From the NCBI GenBank assembly GCA_007694185.1, contig RECD01000155.1, positions 40,767 through 104,766 on the forward strand: DNA of 64,000 nt. Direction: 5' to 3'. This document shows, piece after piece, positions 8,210-16,817 of this stretch. The notes below the pieces were generated by a model, which was not told the DNA's origin, made no database searches, and saw nothing but the letters and a program-made list of their open reading frames with translations. The stretch is from Planctomycetaceae bacterium. Lineage in GTDB: Bacteria > Planctomycetota > Planctomycetia > Pirellulales > Pirellulaceae. The first letter of the stretch is position 1, and each line of letters opens with the position of its first letter. Made by a program: the position numbers and the translations under genes.

Positions 8210-9123
8210 CAGACCACCACCGGCTCATCCGGGTACTGCGAGACCAACTCGCACGGCCGTGGCGGGACCGCGATCCCGGCTTGGGTCAGGATGGCGTCGA
8301 TGATCTCCTGCCCCGAGCTGACGATGAATTCGCGGGTCTCGTCTTTGTACTGCAAGCCGCTGGCCGAGGGGCCGATGGGCCCTTCGTACCCGATCCCCTT
8401 CAGCTTCAAGACGATCGCGACGTGGCTGAGCGGCCCTTCCAGCACCGGCAACACCCGGTCGGCATCGGTCGCTTCGGCAGCGGCGACACCCTGGCCGAGA
8501 GACCCCAGTCGCACCGTGACAATCTTTTCCGGGCTGACGGCGGCGACCTGGTCGAGCGTCCCGCCGGCAACCAGCCAGTGAAAGGAATCGATGATCAGCC
8601 CGACGTTCTCGGCTGGTAGCGCCTTGACGAGGGCGATCAGCCCCTCCGGATTGGTAATGAATGGGAACTCTTTCCCTTCCGTGGCCCCTCGGGTACCGTC
8701 GAAACCGATTCCCAACCGAAGCTTCCGGGCCCCCAAGACCTCGGCGATTTGAGTCAGCCGAGCCCGCATGACCTCAAAATATTCCGGGTAGGCAGCCCGA
8801 TCGGTCGCCGCGGGAACGTCGATGAAGGCATGGCTCGCCTTCCACTGGACCGCCAAATCCGCAGTCGGGTGCAAGGCCGCGAGTTGTGTCTTGTAGACGT
8901 CGTCATCGGCATCCAGGTCGATGTCCAGGTCGAAGCCGCCGATCTGCAAGTCGGTTGCCCGCAGGTACTTGTAGGCCTCGTCAGGAGTGCTGCGCGACGA
9001 ACGCCGCCGCATGTCGGCCATGTCGATGTCGAATCCCCGGAACCCATAAGTCAGAGCGAGTTCGATCAGTTCGCTCTGACGCCCGGTGATCCCGAGTGCC
9101 CCGGGAGAAAAGTTCTTGTACAT
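8209..9123 (-). CDS. Sugar phosphate isomerase/epimerase-like TIM-barrel protein
   Basis: This 304-residue protein resembles the xylose-isomerase-like TIM-barrel superfamily (AP endonuclease family 2 fold). Family-like features are the start (SPGALGITGRQSELIELAL), GFRGFDIDM, the strand LRLGIGFDG, and NVGLIIDSFHWLVAGG, which holds metal-site Asp and His. I chose the ATG at 9123 because homology begins there; the track start at 9273 adds 50 residues of unlikely sequence. No good Shine-Dalgarno is visible, which is common in planctomycetes. The stop overlaps the hydrolase start by one base. It probably handles a sugar or inositol derivative. Confidence 0.82.
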   Translation of the reverse strand: MYKNFSPGALGITGRQSELIELALTYGFRGFDIDMADMRRRSSRSTPDEAYKYLRATDLQIGGFDLDIDLDADDDVYKTQLAALHPTADLAVQWKASHAFIDVPAATDRAAYPEYFEVMRARLTQIAEVLGARKLRLGIGFDGTRGATEGKEFPFITNPEGLIALVKALPAENVGLIIDSFHWLVAGGTLDQVAAVSPEKIVTVRLGSLGQGVAAAEATDADRVLPVLEGPLSHVAIVLKLKGIGYEGPIGPSASGLQYKDETREFIVSSGQEIIDAILTQAGIAVPPRPCELVSQYPDEPVVV

Positions 9124-9414
9124 GGAAGCCAAATTTGCAGTGCGCCGCGACGCCGTGACCTCGACCCGGAATCGGACAAGGTCCGTTGCACCAGGGCGGT
9201 TTTCCGAGGAGATCGAGTCGTCGGCTGGGTAGGATCTGGGAAAGGGTCTCCGAACCGTCCGGACGACCGCCACTTCATTTCGGCGTCCCCGGCGGCCGGA
9301 TTATCGCAGATCGTAGCCGTTTTGGCCAAGGGGAGAACCGGCGTAGAAAATGGGCGTTGACGGCTCCCCGAACTGGACGCTTCCCTGAGCGTGTGGGGCG
9401 TTTCCTGGGCCGAG

Positions 9415-12267
9415 TTAGGCGTTGCCGGGGCGCAGGGCCTGCAAGATCGCCTCCCGAGTCCGCTGGAAATTCGCGTTACCCGGTTCCTGGTTCAGGCAGT
9501 ATTCGACTTGCTGCAAGGCTTTGGTCAATTCGCCTTGCCGCTGGAGCGCGAGCGCCCATGCGTGTCGGTTGTTCAGATCGAAGGGGTCCCACTTGACTGC
9601 CCGTTCCAGCCATCCGAGCGCCGCCGCGGGGTTGGGGCGCGTCGATTCGAGTCGGCTGGCCAGCATCGCCCATTCGGCCCCCGCGGGCGTCTCCCAAGTC
9701 GACGCTAAGCGAGCGTTGAGCGATTCGTCCGCTCTGGCAAGTAAGTCCTCTCGCGACGTTCCCGTCAAATTCAGGTTGCTGATCGTATCGAGGATCAGTT
9801 GCGGGTCGTCCGGCAGGATTTCAGGCAGCTTCGAAACGCCGCCCAGGACGTCCAGCAACGGCCAATATCGCGACGCAAAACCGGGTTGGATCTCGAGGAC
9901 GCGGCGAACGACCGTTCTCGCTAAATTTCCCCCAGGATGGATCATGGCGACCCTGGCTACGATTTGCAGAACATCCGCGTTGCCCCGCCGCAGCAGGGTC
10001 CATTGGCGAACCAGTTCGCTCGCTGTCACCGGCAGTTCTCCGTCGATAAAGCCGGTTTCGAGCGCCTGGTAGCGGGCGATGTCGTGCAGCGGGCAGAGCA
10101 CCAACGCCGTCATGGCAAATCGCCTCGCCTCCCGAATCTGCTCGGCGGATTGACCAGGCAACAGGACGCTCTCCGGCGGCAGGCCCTGCTTGGCGGCATC
10201 GAGGTAATAGACCGCTCGCCGGGCCGCGATGGTGGCGTCCACTTTCGGATCGCCGTACTGATCGGATTCCATGCCACGGATCGCGGCTTCCCCGATCGCC
10301 GCTTCCGAACCGAGGATCGCCTTAGCCAACGCCGAATGCAGGTTCGGGTTTTGGGATTCCGCCGCCCACTCCGCCAGGGGCAAACGGGTTGCGGTGAATT
10401 CGCTTTCGGCCCAACGGATCCGCCTCAACTGTTGAATGCGATGGCGGTCGATCGACGCCTGGTACATGGTCCGATGAGCGAACGTCATCGGAACCACCAA
10501 GGCGATGCCGATCGCCACGGTGGCGACCGTCACCCCTGCCCCACCCTGGGCTTTACCGATCCGTCCCGGCCGTCGCCATGGGAATCGCTCGGCAAGCCGT
10601 GCCACGAATCGCCGCGGGCGAGGGTTCCTGGCGGGATCTGTTGAGGCCGTTGCTTGGCTCCCGAAGGCCGTCGGGAGTATCACGCCAAAGGTCACCCCGA
10701 CGAGGATCGCGAGGGTCAGGTGCAAGGCGGGCAACAGCATCCCGAAGTCAAAAAATTGGCTCACCAGTTGGGAACCGATCACGAACCAGCCGGTGACCAT
10801 CAGGGCGGTAGCTTGGGGGATGCCGCGGGCTTCAGCTAGAACGCGGAGTCGAAGGATGAAGGCGATCGTACCGAGTGCCACCAGGCCGAGTAGCCAGAGC
10901 CCCCCCTCGACCCACCACTCGACGAACAGGTTGTCAGCGTTGACGAACCAGGCCGCGCCGCTGAGTTCTTGATGCGGAAGATAAGCGTAGCGGTGGGTCC
11001 CCAAGCCGGCCCCGGTCGGTAAGTAGTGGCGGGCCGCGACTAAGGCGTCTGACCAGTGATTCAGCCGCCCTGTCGCCGAGCTTCCCGAATCGACGATCGT
11101 GCTCAACCGCTCGCCAACCGCTTGGATCATCCCCAGCGAATGGAGCAGTGCCACGGCGGCTCCGACTAACGCCAAGGTCGCTAGCGGCAGCAAGGCCCTG
11201 GAACCCCACCTGCCGGACATCAGGCCGCTGAGCAGCAGGCCGCCAACGACGGCCAACGCCCCCCCACGCGACTGAGTCGCCAAAATACCCGATAAACTGA
11301 GGATGCCGAGCAGCAGACTGATGACCGTCAGCGGGTCGATCTGGAGGATCGCCGACCGCACCGCGGTCAAGGCCTGGCCATTTTTACCCCCGTTCGGCTG
11401 ATCGCTATCCGCTCCTAACGCGTCGTAACCGCTGCCGCCGAATCGGCTCCGCGCCGCGTGCCGCTGGACCGCATAGACCAGCAGGCCGATCGAGGCGGCG
11501 AGCGTTAGGTTCAAATAGCCGGCCGCGTTGTTGCGACAGACAAATGGGCCGAAGGGGGCGGCCAATGCGGCTTGGGCGGTGATCACCATGTCGCTGAAAC
11601 CACCGGCCGAGACCCGCACCTTGTCCGAAATTCCCAGAAAGGCGATCCCTCCGCCACAGGCCGCGATCGAAAACAGGGTGGCAACCACAGCCCGCCGCGA
11701 ACGGATCAGCAGCGCGGCGAAAAGGCTGCAAGCGGCGAAGGTCGCCGGGCCGGTCATCGCCTCCCGCGTGAGGTCGGCGGAAAGGCTCAGCGGGTGGTCG
11801 CCGCGGGCGATCGTGCCGGCCAACCCGGGGGCGTCGAGCAACCGCTCGCGGAACTCCCCCGGAATCCAGCTTTCATAGATATTTGCTGACCCGGGGGACA
11901 ATAGCCGTGCCCAGGTCGGGGAGCGGGGGACGGTTTGAAGCCAGGCGATGCCCCAGGCGACGAGTGCGAGGCAGGGGATGACCAGCATGCCGAGCGAACC
12001 GGCGTCCGGCCCCGATCGACGCAATGTGAGCCAGCCGATCGGCAGGACGACCACCCCGATGGCCGCCAACACGCTTACCTCCAACCATTGACTCCAGGCC
12101 AGCACGCCGCCGTAATCCCACGCCATGTAAAGCGACAACAGGATCAACGCCCCGCCGCCGACTCCACGCAAGGCCGATTCGGCCCACTCCGCGAATGGTC
12201 GAGTAGGCTGGTGACCCGTGCCCGCCGGCAGAGCCGCTCCGCCCCTCGGCTCCCGATTCAAAAGCAT
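9415..12267 (-). CDS. O-antigen ligase/polymerase-family membrane protein with C-terminal TPR region
   Basis: This 950-residue protein has about a dozen membrane helices in its first ~600 residues and a soluble helical C-terminus. The Wzy/WaaL-type signature is present: a RLNHWSDAL helix, PTGAGLGTHRYAY, then NADNLFVEWWVEGG, corresponding to the usual loop before a Gly-rich helix. The last ~100 residues look like TPR units (ALGWLERAVKWDPFDLNNRH, then LTKALQQVEYCLNQEPGN). Such proteins join or polymerise lipid-linked glycans at the periplasmic face of the inner membrane. It is divergent from xylA and stands alone. Ligase versus polymerase activity cannot be distinguished here. Confidence 0.87.
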   Translation of the reverse strand: MLLNREPRGGAALPAGTGHQPTRPFAEWAESALRGVGGGALILLSLYMAWDYGGVLAWSQWLEVSVLAAIGVVVLPIGWLTLRRSGPDAGSLGMLVIPCLALVAWGIAWLQTVPRSPTWARLLSPGSANIYESWIPGEFRERLLDAPGLAGTIARGDHPLSLSADLTREAMTGPATFAACSLFAALLIRSRRAVVATLFSIAACGGGIAFLGISDKVRVSAGGFSDMVITAQAALAAPFGPFVCRNNAAGYLNLTLAASIGLLVYAVQRHAARSRFGGSGYDALGADSDQPNGGKNGQALTAVRSAILQIDPLTVISLLLGILSLSGILATQSRGGALAVVGGLLLSGLMSGRWGSRALLPLATLALVGAAVALLHSLGMIQAVGERLSTIVDSGSSATGRLNHWSDALVAARHYLPTGAGLGTHRYAYLPHQELSGAAWFVNADNLFVEWWVEGGLWLLGLVALGTIAFILRLRVLAEARGIPQATALMVTGWFVIGSQLVSQFFDFGMLLPALHLTLAILVGVTFGVILPTAFGSQATASTDPARNPRPRRFVARLAERFPWRRPGRIGKAQGGAGVTVATVAIGIALVVPMTFAHRTMYQASIDRHRIQQLRRIRWAESEFTATRLPLAEWAAESQNPNLHSALAKAILGSEAAIGEAAIRGMESDQYGDPKVDATIAARRAVYYLDAAKQGLPPESVLLPGQSAEQIREARRFAMTALVLCPLHDIARYQALETGFIDGELPVTASELVRQWTLLRRGNADVLQIVARVAMIHPGGNLARTVVRRVLEIQPGFASRYWPLLDVLGGVSKLPEILPDDPQLILDTISNLNLTGTSREDLLARADESLNARLASTWETPAGAEWAMLASRLESTRPNPAAALGWLERAVKWDPFDLNNRHAWALALQRQGELTKALQQVEYCLNQEPGNANFQRTREAILQALRPGNA

Positions 12268-12488
12268 GCTGACTTCTCCGCTACTCTTCTTCCGCGTTGT
12301 GAGCGTTCCGCTTTGGCCACGTTCGAACTTTGGCCAAGTCCGAACGATTCGCTGTGGCCCTGTTGTGAACGACTGCCCCGAAAACGATACTGACGGGCCT
12401 CGTTCGTTCGCTTTTCTCTGGCCGATACCCGTTCATCGTCCAGTCCACTTCGTTCCCGATCTACCCGCCTTGCAGCGCCGGAATCATC
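12268..12488. promoter_or_regulatory. Divergent promoter region, O-antigen ligase gene / xylA
   Basis: A 221-bp spacer between divergent starts. It contains a partial direct repeat, CTTTGGCCA followed by GTTCGAA and then CTTTGGCCA followed by GTCCGAA, around 12310-12346. I see no clear -35/-10 pair. The repeat could be regulatory or chance. Confidence 0.3.
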
Positions 12489-13808
12489 ATGACCGCTTTT
12501 CCTGAAATCCCCCGAATCGAGTACGAAGGCCCCGACAGCGACAACCCGCTGGCCTTCCGTTGGTACAACCCCGATGAACTGGTCGAGGGGAAATCGATGC
12601 GTGACCAGTTGCGGTTTTCGATTGTCTACTGGCACACCTTTCGTGGTACCGGTAGCGACCCGTTCGGTCCCGGTACGGCTCTGCGTCCCTGGGAAGACGG
12701 CACCGACAGCGTCGATAACGCCTGCCGCCGGGCCCGTGTCGCCTTCGAGCTGTTCGAAAAGCTACAAGCCCCGTTTTACGCGTTCCACGATCGCGATGTC
12801 GCCCCCGAAGGTGCCAGCCTACGTGAATCCAACGATAATCTCGATGCCGTCGCCGATGTGCTGCTGGAAGAACAAAAACGCTCCGGCGTCAAACTCCTGT
12901 GGGGAACGGCGAACCTGTTCAGCAACCCTCGGTTCATGCACGGGGCCGCGACCAGTTGCAACGCCGACGTCTTCGCCTACGCCGCCGCCCAGGTGAAGAA
13001 GGCGATCGAGGTCACCCATCGCCTGGGTGGCGAAAATTACGTCTTCTGGGGCGGCAGGGAGGGCTATCAAAACCTCTACAACACCGACATGAAGCGGGAA
13101 CTCGATCACCTGGCGAAGTTCTTTCACATGGCGATCGACCACGCCAAGCAGATCGGTTTCACCGGACCGTTCCTGATCGAGCCCAAGCCGAAAGAGCCGA
13201 CGAAGCACCAGTACGACAGCGACGCGGCGGCTTGCTTGAACTTCTTGCGGCAATACGACCTGCTGGATCACTTCAAGCTCAACCTCGAGACCAATCATGC
13301 TACCCTGGCTGGCCACACGATGATGCACGAGCTCGATTACGCCGGCATCCAAGGGGCATTGGGCAGCATCGATGCCAATACCGGCGACCTGTTGCTGGGT
13401 TGGGATACCGACCAATTCGCGACCGACTACTACCTGACGACCCAGGTCATGTTGACGATCCTCAAGCACGGCGGGCTGGCGTCCGGTGGGGTCAATTTTG
13501 ACGCCAAGGTACGCCGCGAATCGTTCGAGCCGATCGACCTGTTTTACGCCCACATCGGTTCGATGGATGCCTTCGCCAAAGGGCTGAAGATCGCCGCCGC
13601 GATCCGCGCCGACAACGCGTTGGACGGGTTCATCGCCCGGCGCTACGCGAGTTGGGATACAGGCGTCGGCGCTGAGATCGAGGCGGGGCGAGCCGGCTTC
13701 GCCGACCTGGAAAAGTACATGCTGGAAAAGGGCGAGGCGGACGCCAACGTCAGCGGCCGTCAAGAACGGCTCGAGGCCGTCGTCAATCGCTACCTCGATC
13801 GGCTCTGA
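12489..13808 (+). CDS. xylA: Xylose isomerase
   Basis: Converts D-xylose to D-xylulose (and D-glucose to fructose) in the cytoplasm with two divalent metals. The 439-residue length fits class II enzymes. Motifs in order are [12 protein letters not shown] (catalytic His and Asp), VFWGGREGY, the metal-site [29 protein letters not shown], and [19 protein letters not shown] with the clustered Asp ligands. The ATG at 12489 starts a well-conserved N-terminus. No xylulokinase or xylose transporter lies beside it, so this is an orphan copy. A hairpin follows directly after the stop. Confidence 0.96.
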   Translation: MTAFPEIPRIEYEGPDSDNPLAFRWYNPDELVEGKSMRDQLRFSIVYWHTFRGTGSDPFGPGTALRPWEDGTDSVDNACRRARVAFELFEKLQAPFYAFHDRDVAPEGASLRESNDNLDAVADVLLEEQKRSGVKLLWGTANLFSNPRFMHGAATSCNADVFAYAAAQVKKAIEVTHRLGGENYVFWGGREGYQNLYNTDMKRELDHLAKFFHMAIDHAKQIGFTGPFLIEPKPKEPTKHQYDSDAAACLNFLRQYDLLDHFKLNLETNHATLAGHTMMHELDYAGIQGALGSIDANTGDLLLGWDTDQFATDYYLTTQVMLTILKHGGLASGGVNFDAKVRRESFEPIDLFYAHIGSMDAFAKGLKIAAAIRADNALDGFIARRYASWDTGVGAEIEAGRAGFADLEKYMLEKGEADANVSGRQERLEAVVNRYLDRL

Positions 13809-13809
13809 T

Positions 13810-13828
13810 CCGGCGGTTTTGTCGCCGG
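13810..13828 (+). terminator. Hairpin directly behind xylA
   Basis: CCGGCG and CGCCGG form a 6-bp perfect stem with a 7-nt loop, starting two bases after the xylA stop. It lies in the convergent spacer to ilvD and has no T-tract. Confidence 0.4.
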
Positions 13829-13971
13829 GCGATCAAGCGGCCGACGGAGCGGCCGATCGCGGGGGCGTACCTGACGGGTCGGAACGGTGGCCACGACGCA
13901 CCCGCACCGGTGCAACTTGGGTCAGCGGCCACGTGATCGGAGCGAGATCGTCGCGGTCGCCCGTCACCCGT

Positions 13972-15666
13972 TCATTCGTCAGTGACGCAACCTTCGCTGG
14001 CGCTTTTTACGTTTTTGATGTACTTGTACAACGTCCCACGGGTCGCCTTAAGCGGCGGTGCGGTCCAAGCCGCTCGCCGCTGCTCCAACTCCTCTTCGTC
14101 CACCTCGACGTCGAGCGAATTGGTTTCGGCGTTGATCGTGATCCGATCCCCGTCCCGAACCAAGGCGATCGGCCCGCCCGTTTGGGCTTCCGGCGTGATG
14201 TGCCCGACGATGAACCCGTGGGAACCGCCACTGAATCGGCCGTCGGTCAGCAGCGCGACGTCCGACCCCAGGCCGGCTCCCATGATGGCGCTGGTCGGCG
14301 TCAGCATTTCGGGCATGCCCGGGCCGCCCTTGGGGCCTTCGTAGCGAATGATGACGACGTCACCCTTGACGATGCGGTTCGCTTCCAACGCGGACAGCAT
14401 TTCCTCTTCGCTGTCGAAAACCTTGGCCGGGCCGCTGAACAGCAGCCCTTCCTTCCCGGTGATCTTGGCGACCGCGCCGTCCGGGGCGAGCGAGCCACGA
14501 AGGATCCGAATGTGCCCCGTTTTCTTGATCGGCGCCATCACGGAGTGAACGACCTTCTGGCCCGCCTTCAAACCGGGCAGATCGGCGACGTTTTCGGCCA
14601 AGGTCTTGCCGGTGACCGTGATGCAAGATCCGTCCAGCATCCCCTCTTCCAGCAGGTAACGGATTACCGCGGGTGTGCCCCCGACGCCATGCAAGTCTTC
14701 TTGGACGAACCGGCCGCTCGGCTTGAGGTCCGCCAGCATGGGGATCCGGTCGCTGATGCTCTGGAAATCGTCGATTCCCAAGTCCACGTCGACGCTACGG
14801 GCCATCGCGATCAGGTGCAAAACCGCATTCGTGCTGCCGCCCAAAGCCATCACCACGACCATCGCGTTTTCGAAAGCCGCGCGGGTCATGATGTCGCGAG
14901 GCTTGAGGTCCAGTCGTAGCAATTCGGCGATCGCGTGGCCGGCCTGGCGGCACTCTTCGTGCTTGCCCGGGGCCTCCGCCGGCAGGGTCGCGGAATACGG
15001 TAGCGACATGCCGAGAGCCTCGATCGCCGATGCCATCGTGTTCGCCGTGTACATCCCGCCACAGGCCCCTGCCCCCGGGCAACTGTGTCGGACGATCGCG
15101 GCCCGTTCCTCTTCGCTGATCTGGCCCGAGATGAACTGACCGTAACACTGGAACGCGCTGACGATGTCCAGCGTCTGGTCTCGGTGATGCCCCGGTTTGA
15201 TCGTCCCGCCGTAAACCATCAAGGCCGGGCGATTCAATCGTCCCATCGCAATCAGGCATCCGGGCATGTTCTTGTCGCAACCCGGGATCGCGATCAAGCC
15301 GTCGTACCACTGAGCGGCCATGATCGTTTCGATCGAATCGGCGATCAGGTCTCGGCTTTGCAGGCTGTAACTCATCCCCTCGGTGCCCATCGAGATCCCG
15401 TCCGAGACGCCGATCGTGTTGAACCGCATGCCGATCAGGCCCGCTTCCTTGACCCCTTGCTTGACATGCGCGGCCAAGTCCAGCAGGTGCATGTTGCACG
15501 GGTTGCCTTCGTACCAAACGCTGGCGATCCCGACCTGCGCTTTGTTCATGTCCTCAGGACTCAGCCCCGTCGCGTAGAGCATCGCTTGCGAAGCGCCTTG
15601 GCTTTTAGGTTGCGTGATGCGACGGCTGTAACGGTTGAGTTCGGGCATGGGGCTACGATCGGACAT
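13972..15666 (-). CDS. ilvD: Dihydroxy-acid dehydratase
   Basis: Fe-S dehydratase of valine, isoleucine and pantothenate synthesis. Cluster cysteines are seen in [17 protein letters not shown] and [11 protein letters not shown], in the correct order. The C-terminal swivelling domain has [12 protein letters not shown]. The ORF track starts at 15801, but family homology starts near [19 protein letters not shown]. That leaves ATGs at 15666 (MSDRSP) and 15648 (MPELNR). These two lie in an 18-bp imperfect tandem duplication, so the start codon itself is duplicated; I list the longer one (564 aa). A strong hairpin at 15789-15812 lies in the leader. Confidence 0.95.
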   Translation of the reverse strand: MSDRSPMPELNRYSRRITQPKSQGASQAMLYATGLSPEDMNKAQVGIASVWYEGNPCNMHLLDLAAHVKQGVKEAGLIGMRFNTIGVSDGISMGTEGMSYSLQSRDLIADSIETIMAAQWYDGLIAIPGCDKNMPGCLIAMGRLNRPALMVYGGTIKPGHHRDQTLDIVSAFQCYGQFISGQISEEERAAIVRHSCPGAGACGGMYTANTMASAIEALGMSLPYSATLPAEAPGKHEECRQAGHAIAELLRLDLKPRDIMTRAAFENAMVVVMALGGSTNAVLHLIAMARSVDVDLGIDDFQSISDRIPMLADLKPSGRFVQEDLHGVGGTPAVIRYLLEEGMLDGSCITVTGKTLAENVADLPGLKAGQKVVHSVMAPIKKTGHIRILRGSLAPDGAVAKITGKEGLLFSGPAKVFDSEEEMLSALEANRIVKGDVVIIRYEGPKGGPGMPEMLTPTSAIMGAGLGSDVALLTDGRFSGGSHGFIVGHITPEAQTGGPIALVRDGDRITINAETNSLDVEVDEEELEQRRAAWTAPPLKATRGTLYKYIKNVKSASEGCVTDE

Positions 15667-15679
15667 GGGGCTACGAAGT
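15639..15679. repeat. Imperfect 18-bp tandem duplication at the ilvD start
   Basis: On the plus strand CATGGGGCTACGATCGGA is followed immediately by CATGGGGCTACGAAGTGG. Each copy carries one in-frame ATG for ilvD on the minus strand, giving two candidate starts six codons apart. Confidence 0.6.
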
Positions 15680-15788
15680 GGGAGGAGCGGTGGTGGTGGG
15701 CTGACGACCGGCTTGAGGGCCGAGTGTAGGTTGTGGGAGGCCCCGCGAGGCGCCGTCCGCCGACAGCAGAACAGTGTGATTCGGATTT

Positions 15789-15812
15789 CGGTTTCTGGCA
15801 ACGCCAGAACCG
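15789..15812. promoter_or_regulatory. Strong hairpin in the ilvD / H1-like divergent region
   Basis: CGGTTTCTGGC-AAC-GCCAGAACCG forms ten base pairs with one bulged T and a 3-nt loop. It is about 125 bp upstream of ilvD (minus) and 150 bp upstream of the H1-like gene (plus). It could be a leader element for either gene or an intergenic palindromic repeat. Confidence 0.45.
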
Positions 15813-15881
15813 ACGCCCGGCGATCCTCGTTCCGTCATTCAGTCAGCTTGCCACTTGCGCAGAATTCGCCACACTAGAGCG

Positions 15882-15898
15882 GCGGACCGGAGGTCCGC
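15882..15898. repeat. Perfect palindromic hairpin GCGGACC-GGA-GGTCCGC
   Basis: A 7-bp perfect stem with a 3-nt loop, flanked by GC-rich repeats of GGC. It is the second hairpin of this ~295-bp divergent region. The form resembles REP-like intergenic palindromes. Confidence 0.4.
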
Positions 15899-15961
15899 GG
15901 CGGAAGGTCGTTTTCAGATCGAATCCCAGTCACTTTTCTTCTATCCGAAGAGGTTGTTGCC

Positions 15962-16747
15962 GTGGCCATCAGCGTCGCTCAGGCTCGCCAAATCTGTACC
16001 CAGGCCGAACTCGACTTGGTGCTCAAGAGCACCACCCGACAAATCGGCTCTCTGGATGCCAAACAACTCCGCGCCGCGATCCGTCGCTCGCGAACGCTTC
16101 GTGATAAATGGAGAGACCTGAAACACGAGCAGAGGCGTGGCACCAAAATCGATAACCCCGAAAAGCTCGAGTCGGCTAACCTCCGCAGCAAGCAGAAGGC
16201 GGAGCTGTTCGACGAGGCGCTCACTCGATTCGAGAAGCGTTTGTCCAAGCTGGAACCGCAGCCCGGCAAAGAATCGACCGGAACGAAGCGGGTCACCAAA
16301 CCGAAGCGGTCTGCCGAGCATCGCCAAAGCCGGGCAGAGGTTCGCGGCAAGCTGGCCGAGAAAACCGAAATGTTGAACGCACCCGAGCCGGCTGCCAAGA
16401 CGAAGAAGAAGTCGGCGACCAAAGCGGCTCCTGCGGCGAAGGCCAAACCCGCCGCCAAGAAAGCATCGGCCACACGGAAACCGCCCAAGCGAAAGACTCC
16501 TCCCAAACGAGATGCCCCGCCCCCCGTCAACCCGGTGGCACCGACGGAAGGCTTGGCCGCAGCTGCCATGGCCGCCGGTCGTCCCCCCGTTGGCGGCGAC
16601 TCGCTCTCCTCGGCCGACAAGAAACGGAATCTGAAGGCCACCACCGCCGCCAAGGCGAGGCGGGTCAGCCGTAGCGGTGCGACCCGAATCCAAGGGCACG
16701 TCTCCTCCCAAGGCCGACGCAATCAGGCCAAACGCGGCAACCGCTGA
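15962..16747 (+). CDS. Basic protein with conserved N-terminal domain and histone-H1-like Lys/Ala/Pro tail
   Basis: The 261-residue protein begins at GTG 15962 (MAISVAQARQICT). Residues 1-60 look like a helical domain (ELDLVLKSTTRQIGSL, then RRSRTLRDKWRDL) that I believe recurs in bacterial proteins of unknown function. From about residue 100 the chain is rich in Lys, Ala and Pro (TKKKSATKAAPAAKAKPAAKK), like the C-terminal tail of histone H1 or bacterial Hc1/AlgP-type proteins. Such tails bind DNA without sequence preference. A nucleoid-associated role is plausible but unproven. No cysteine pair, signal peptide or membrane helix is seen. Confidence 0.8.
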   Translation: MAISVAQARQICTQAELDLVLKSTTRQIGSLDAKQLRAAIRRSRTLRDKWRDLKHEQRRGTKIDNPEKLESANLRSKQKAELFDEALTRFEKRLSKLEPQPGKESTGTKRVTKPKRSAEHRQSRAEVRGKLAEKTEMLNAPEPAAKTKKKSATKAAPAAKAKPAAKKASATRKPPKRKTPPKRDAPPPVNPVAPTEGLAAAAMAAGRPPVGGDSLSSADKKRNLKATTAAKARRVSRSGATRIQGHVSSQGRRNQAKRGNR

Positions 16748-16788
16748 TCAGGCCGTTTCGATGCGATTCGGTCTTCCCTCGGCTCGAA

Positions 16789-16817
16789 GGCGTCTCATCC
16801 CGGGCGGGTGAGACGCC
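16789..16817. terminator. Strong hairpin at the convergent junction of the H1-like and GT4 genes
   Basis: GGCGTCTCA and TGAGACGCC form a 9-bp perfect stem. The inner CCC and GGG can extend it across a bulged T. It overlaps the last codons of the minus-strand GT4 gene and lies 42 bp past the plus-strand gene, so it can serve both. There is no T-tract. Confidence 0.55.

Noticed and set aside
12819-13763. 314-aa minus-strand ORF
   Set aside because: It is antisense to xylA, whose catalytic motifs are intact.
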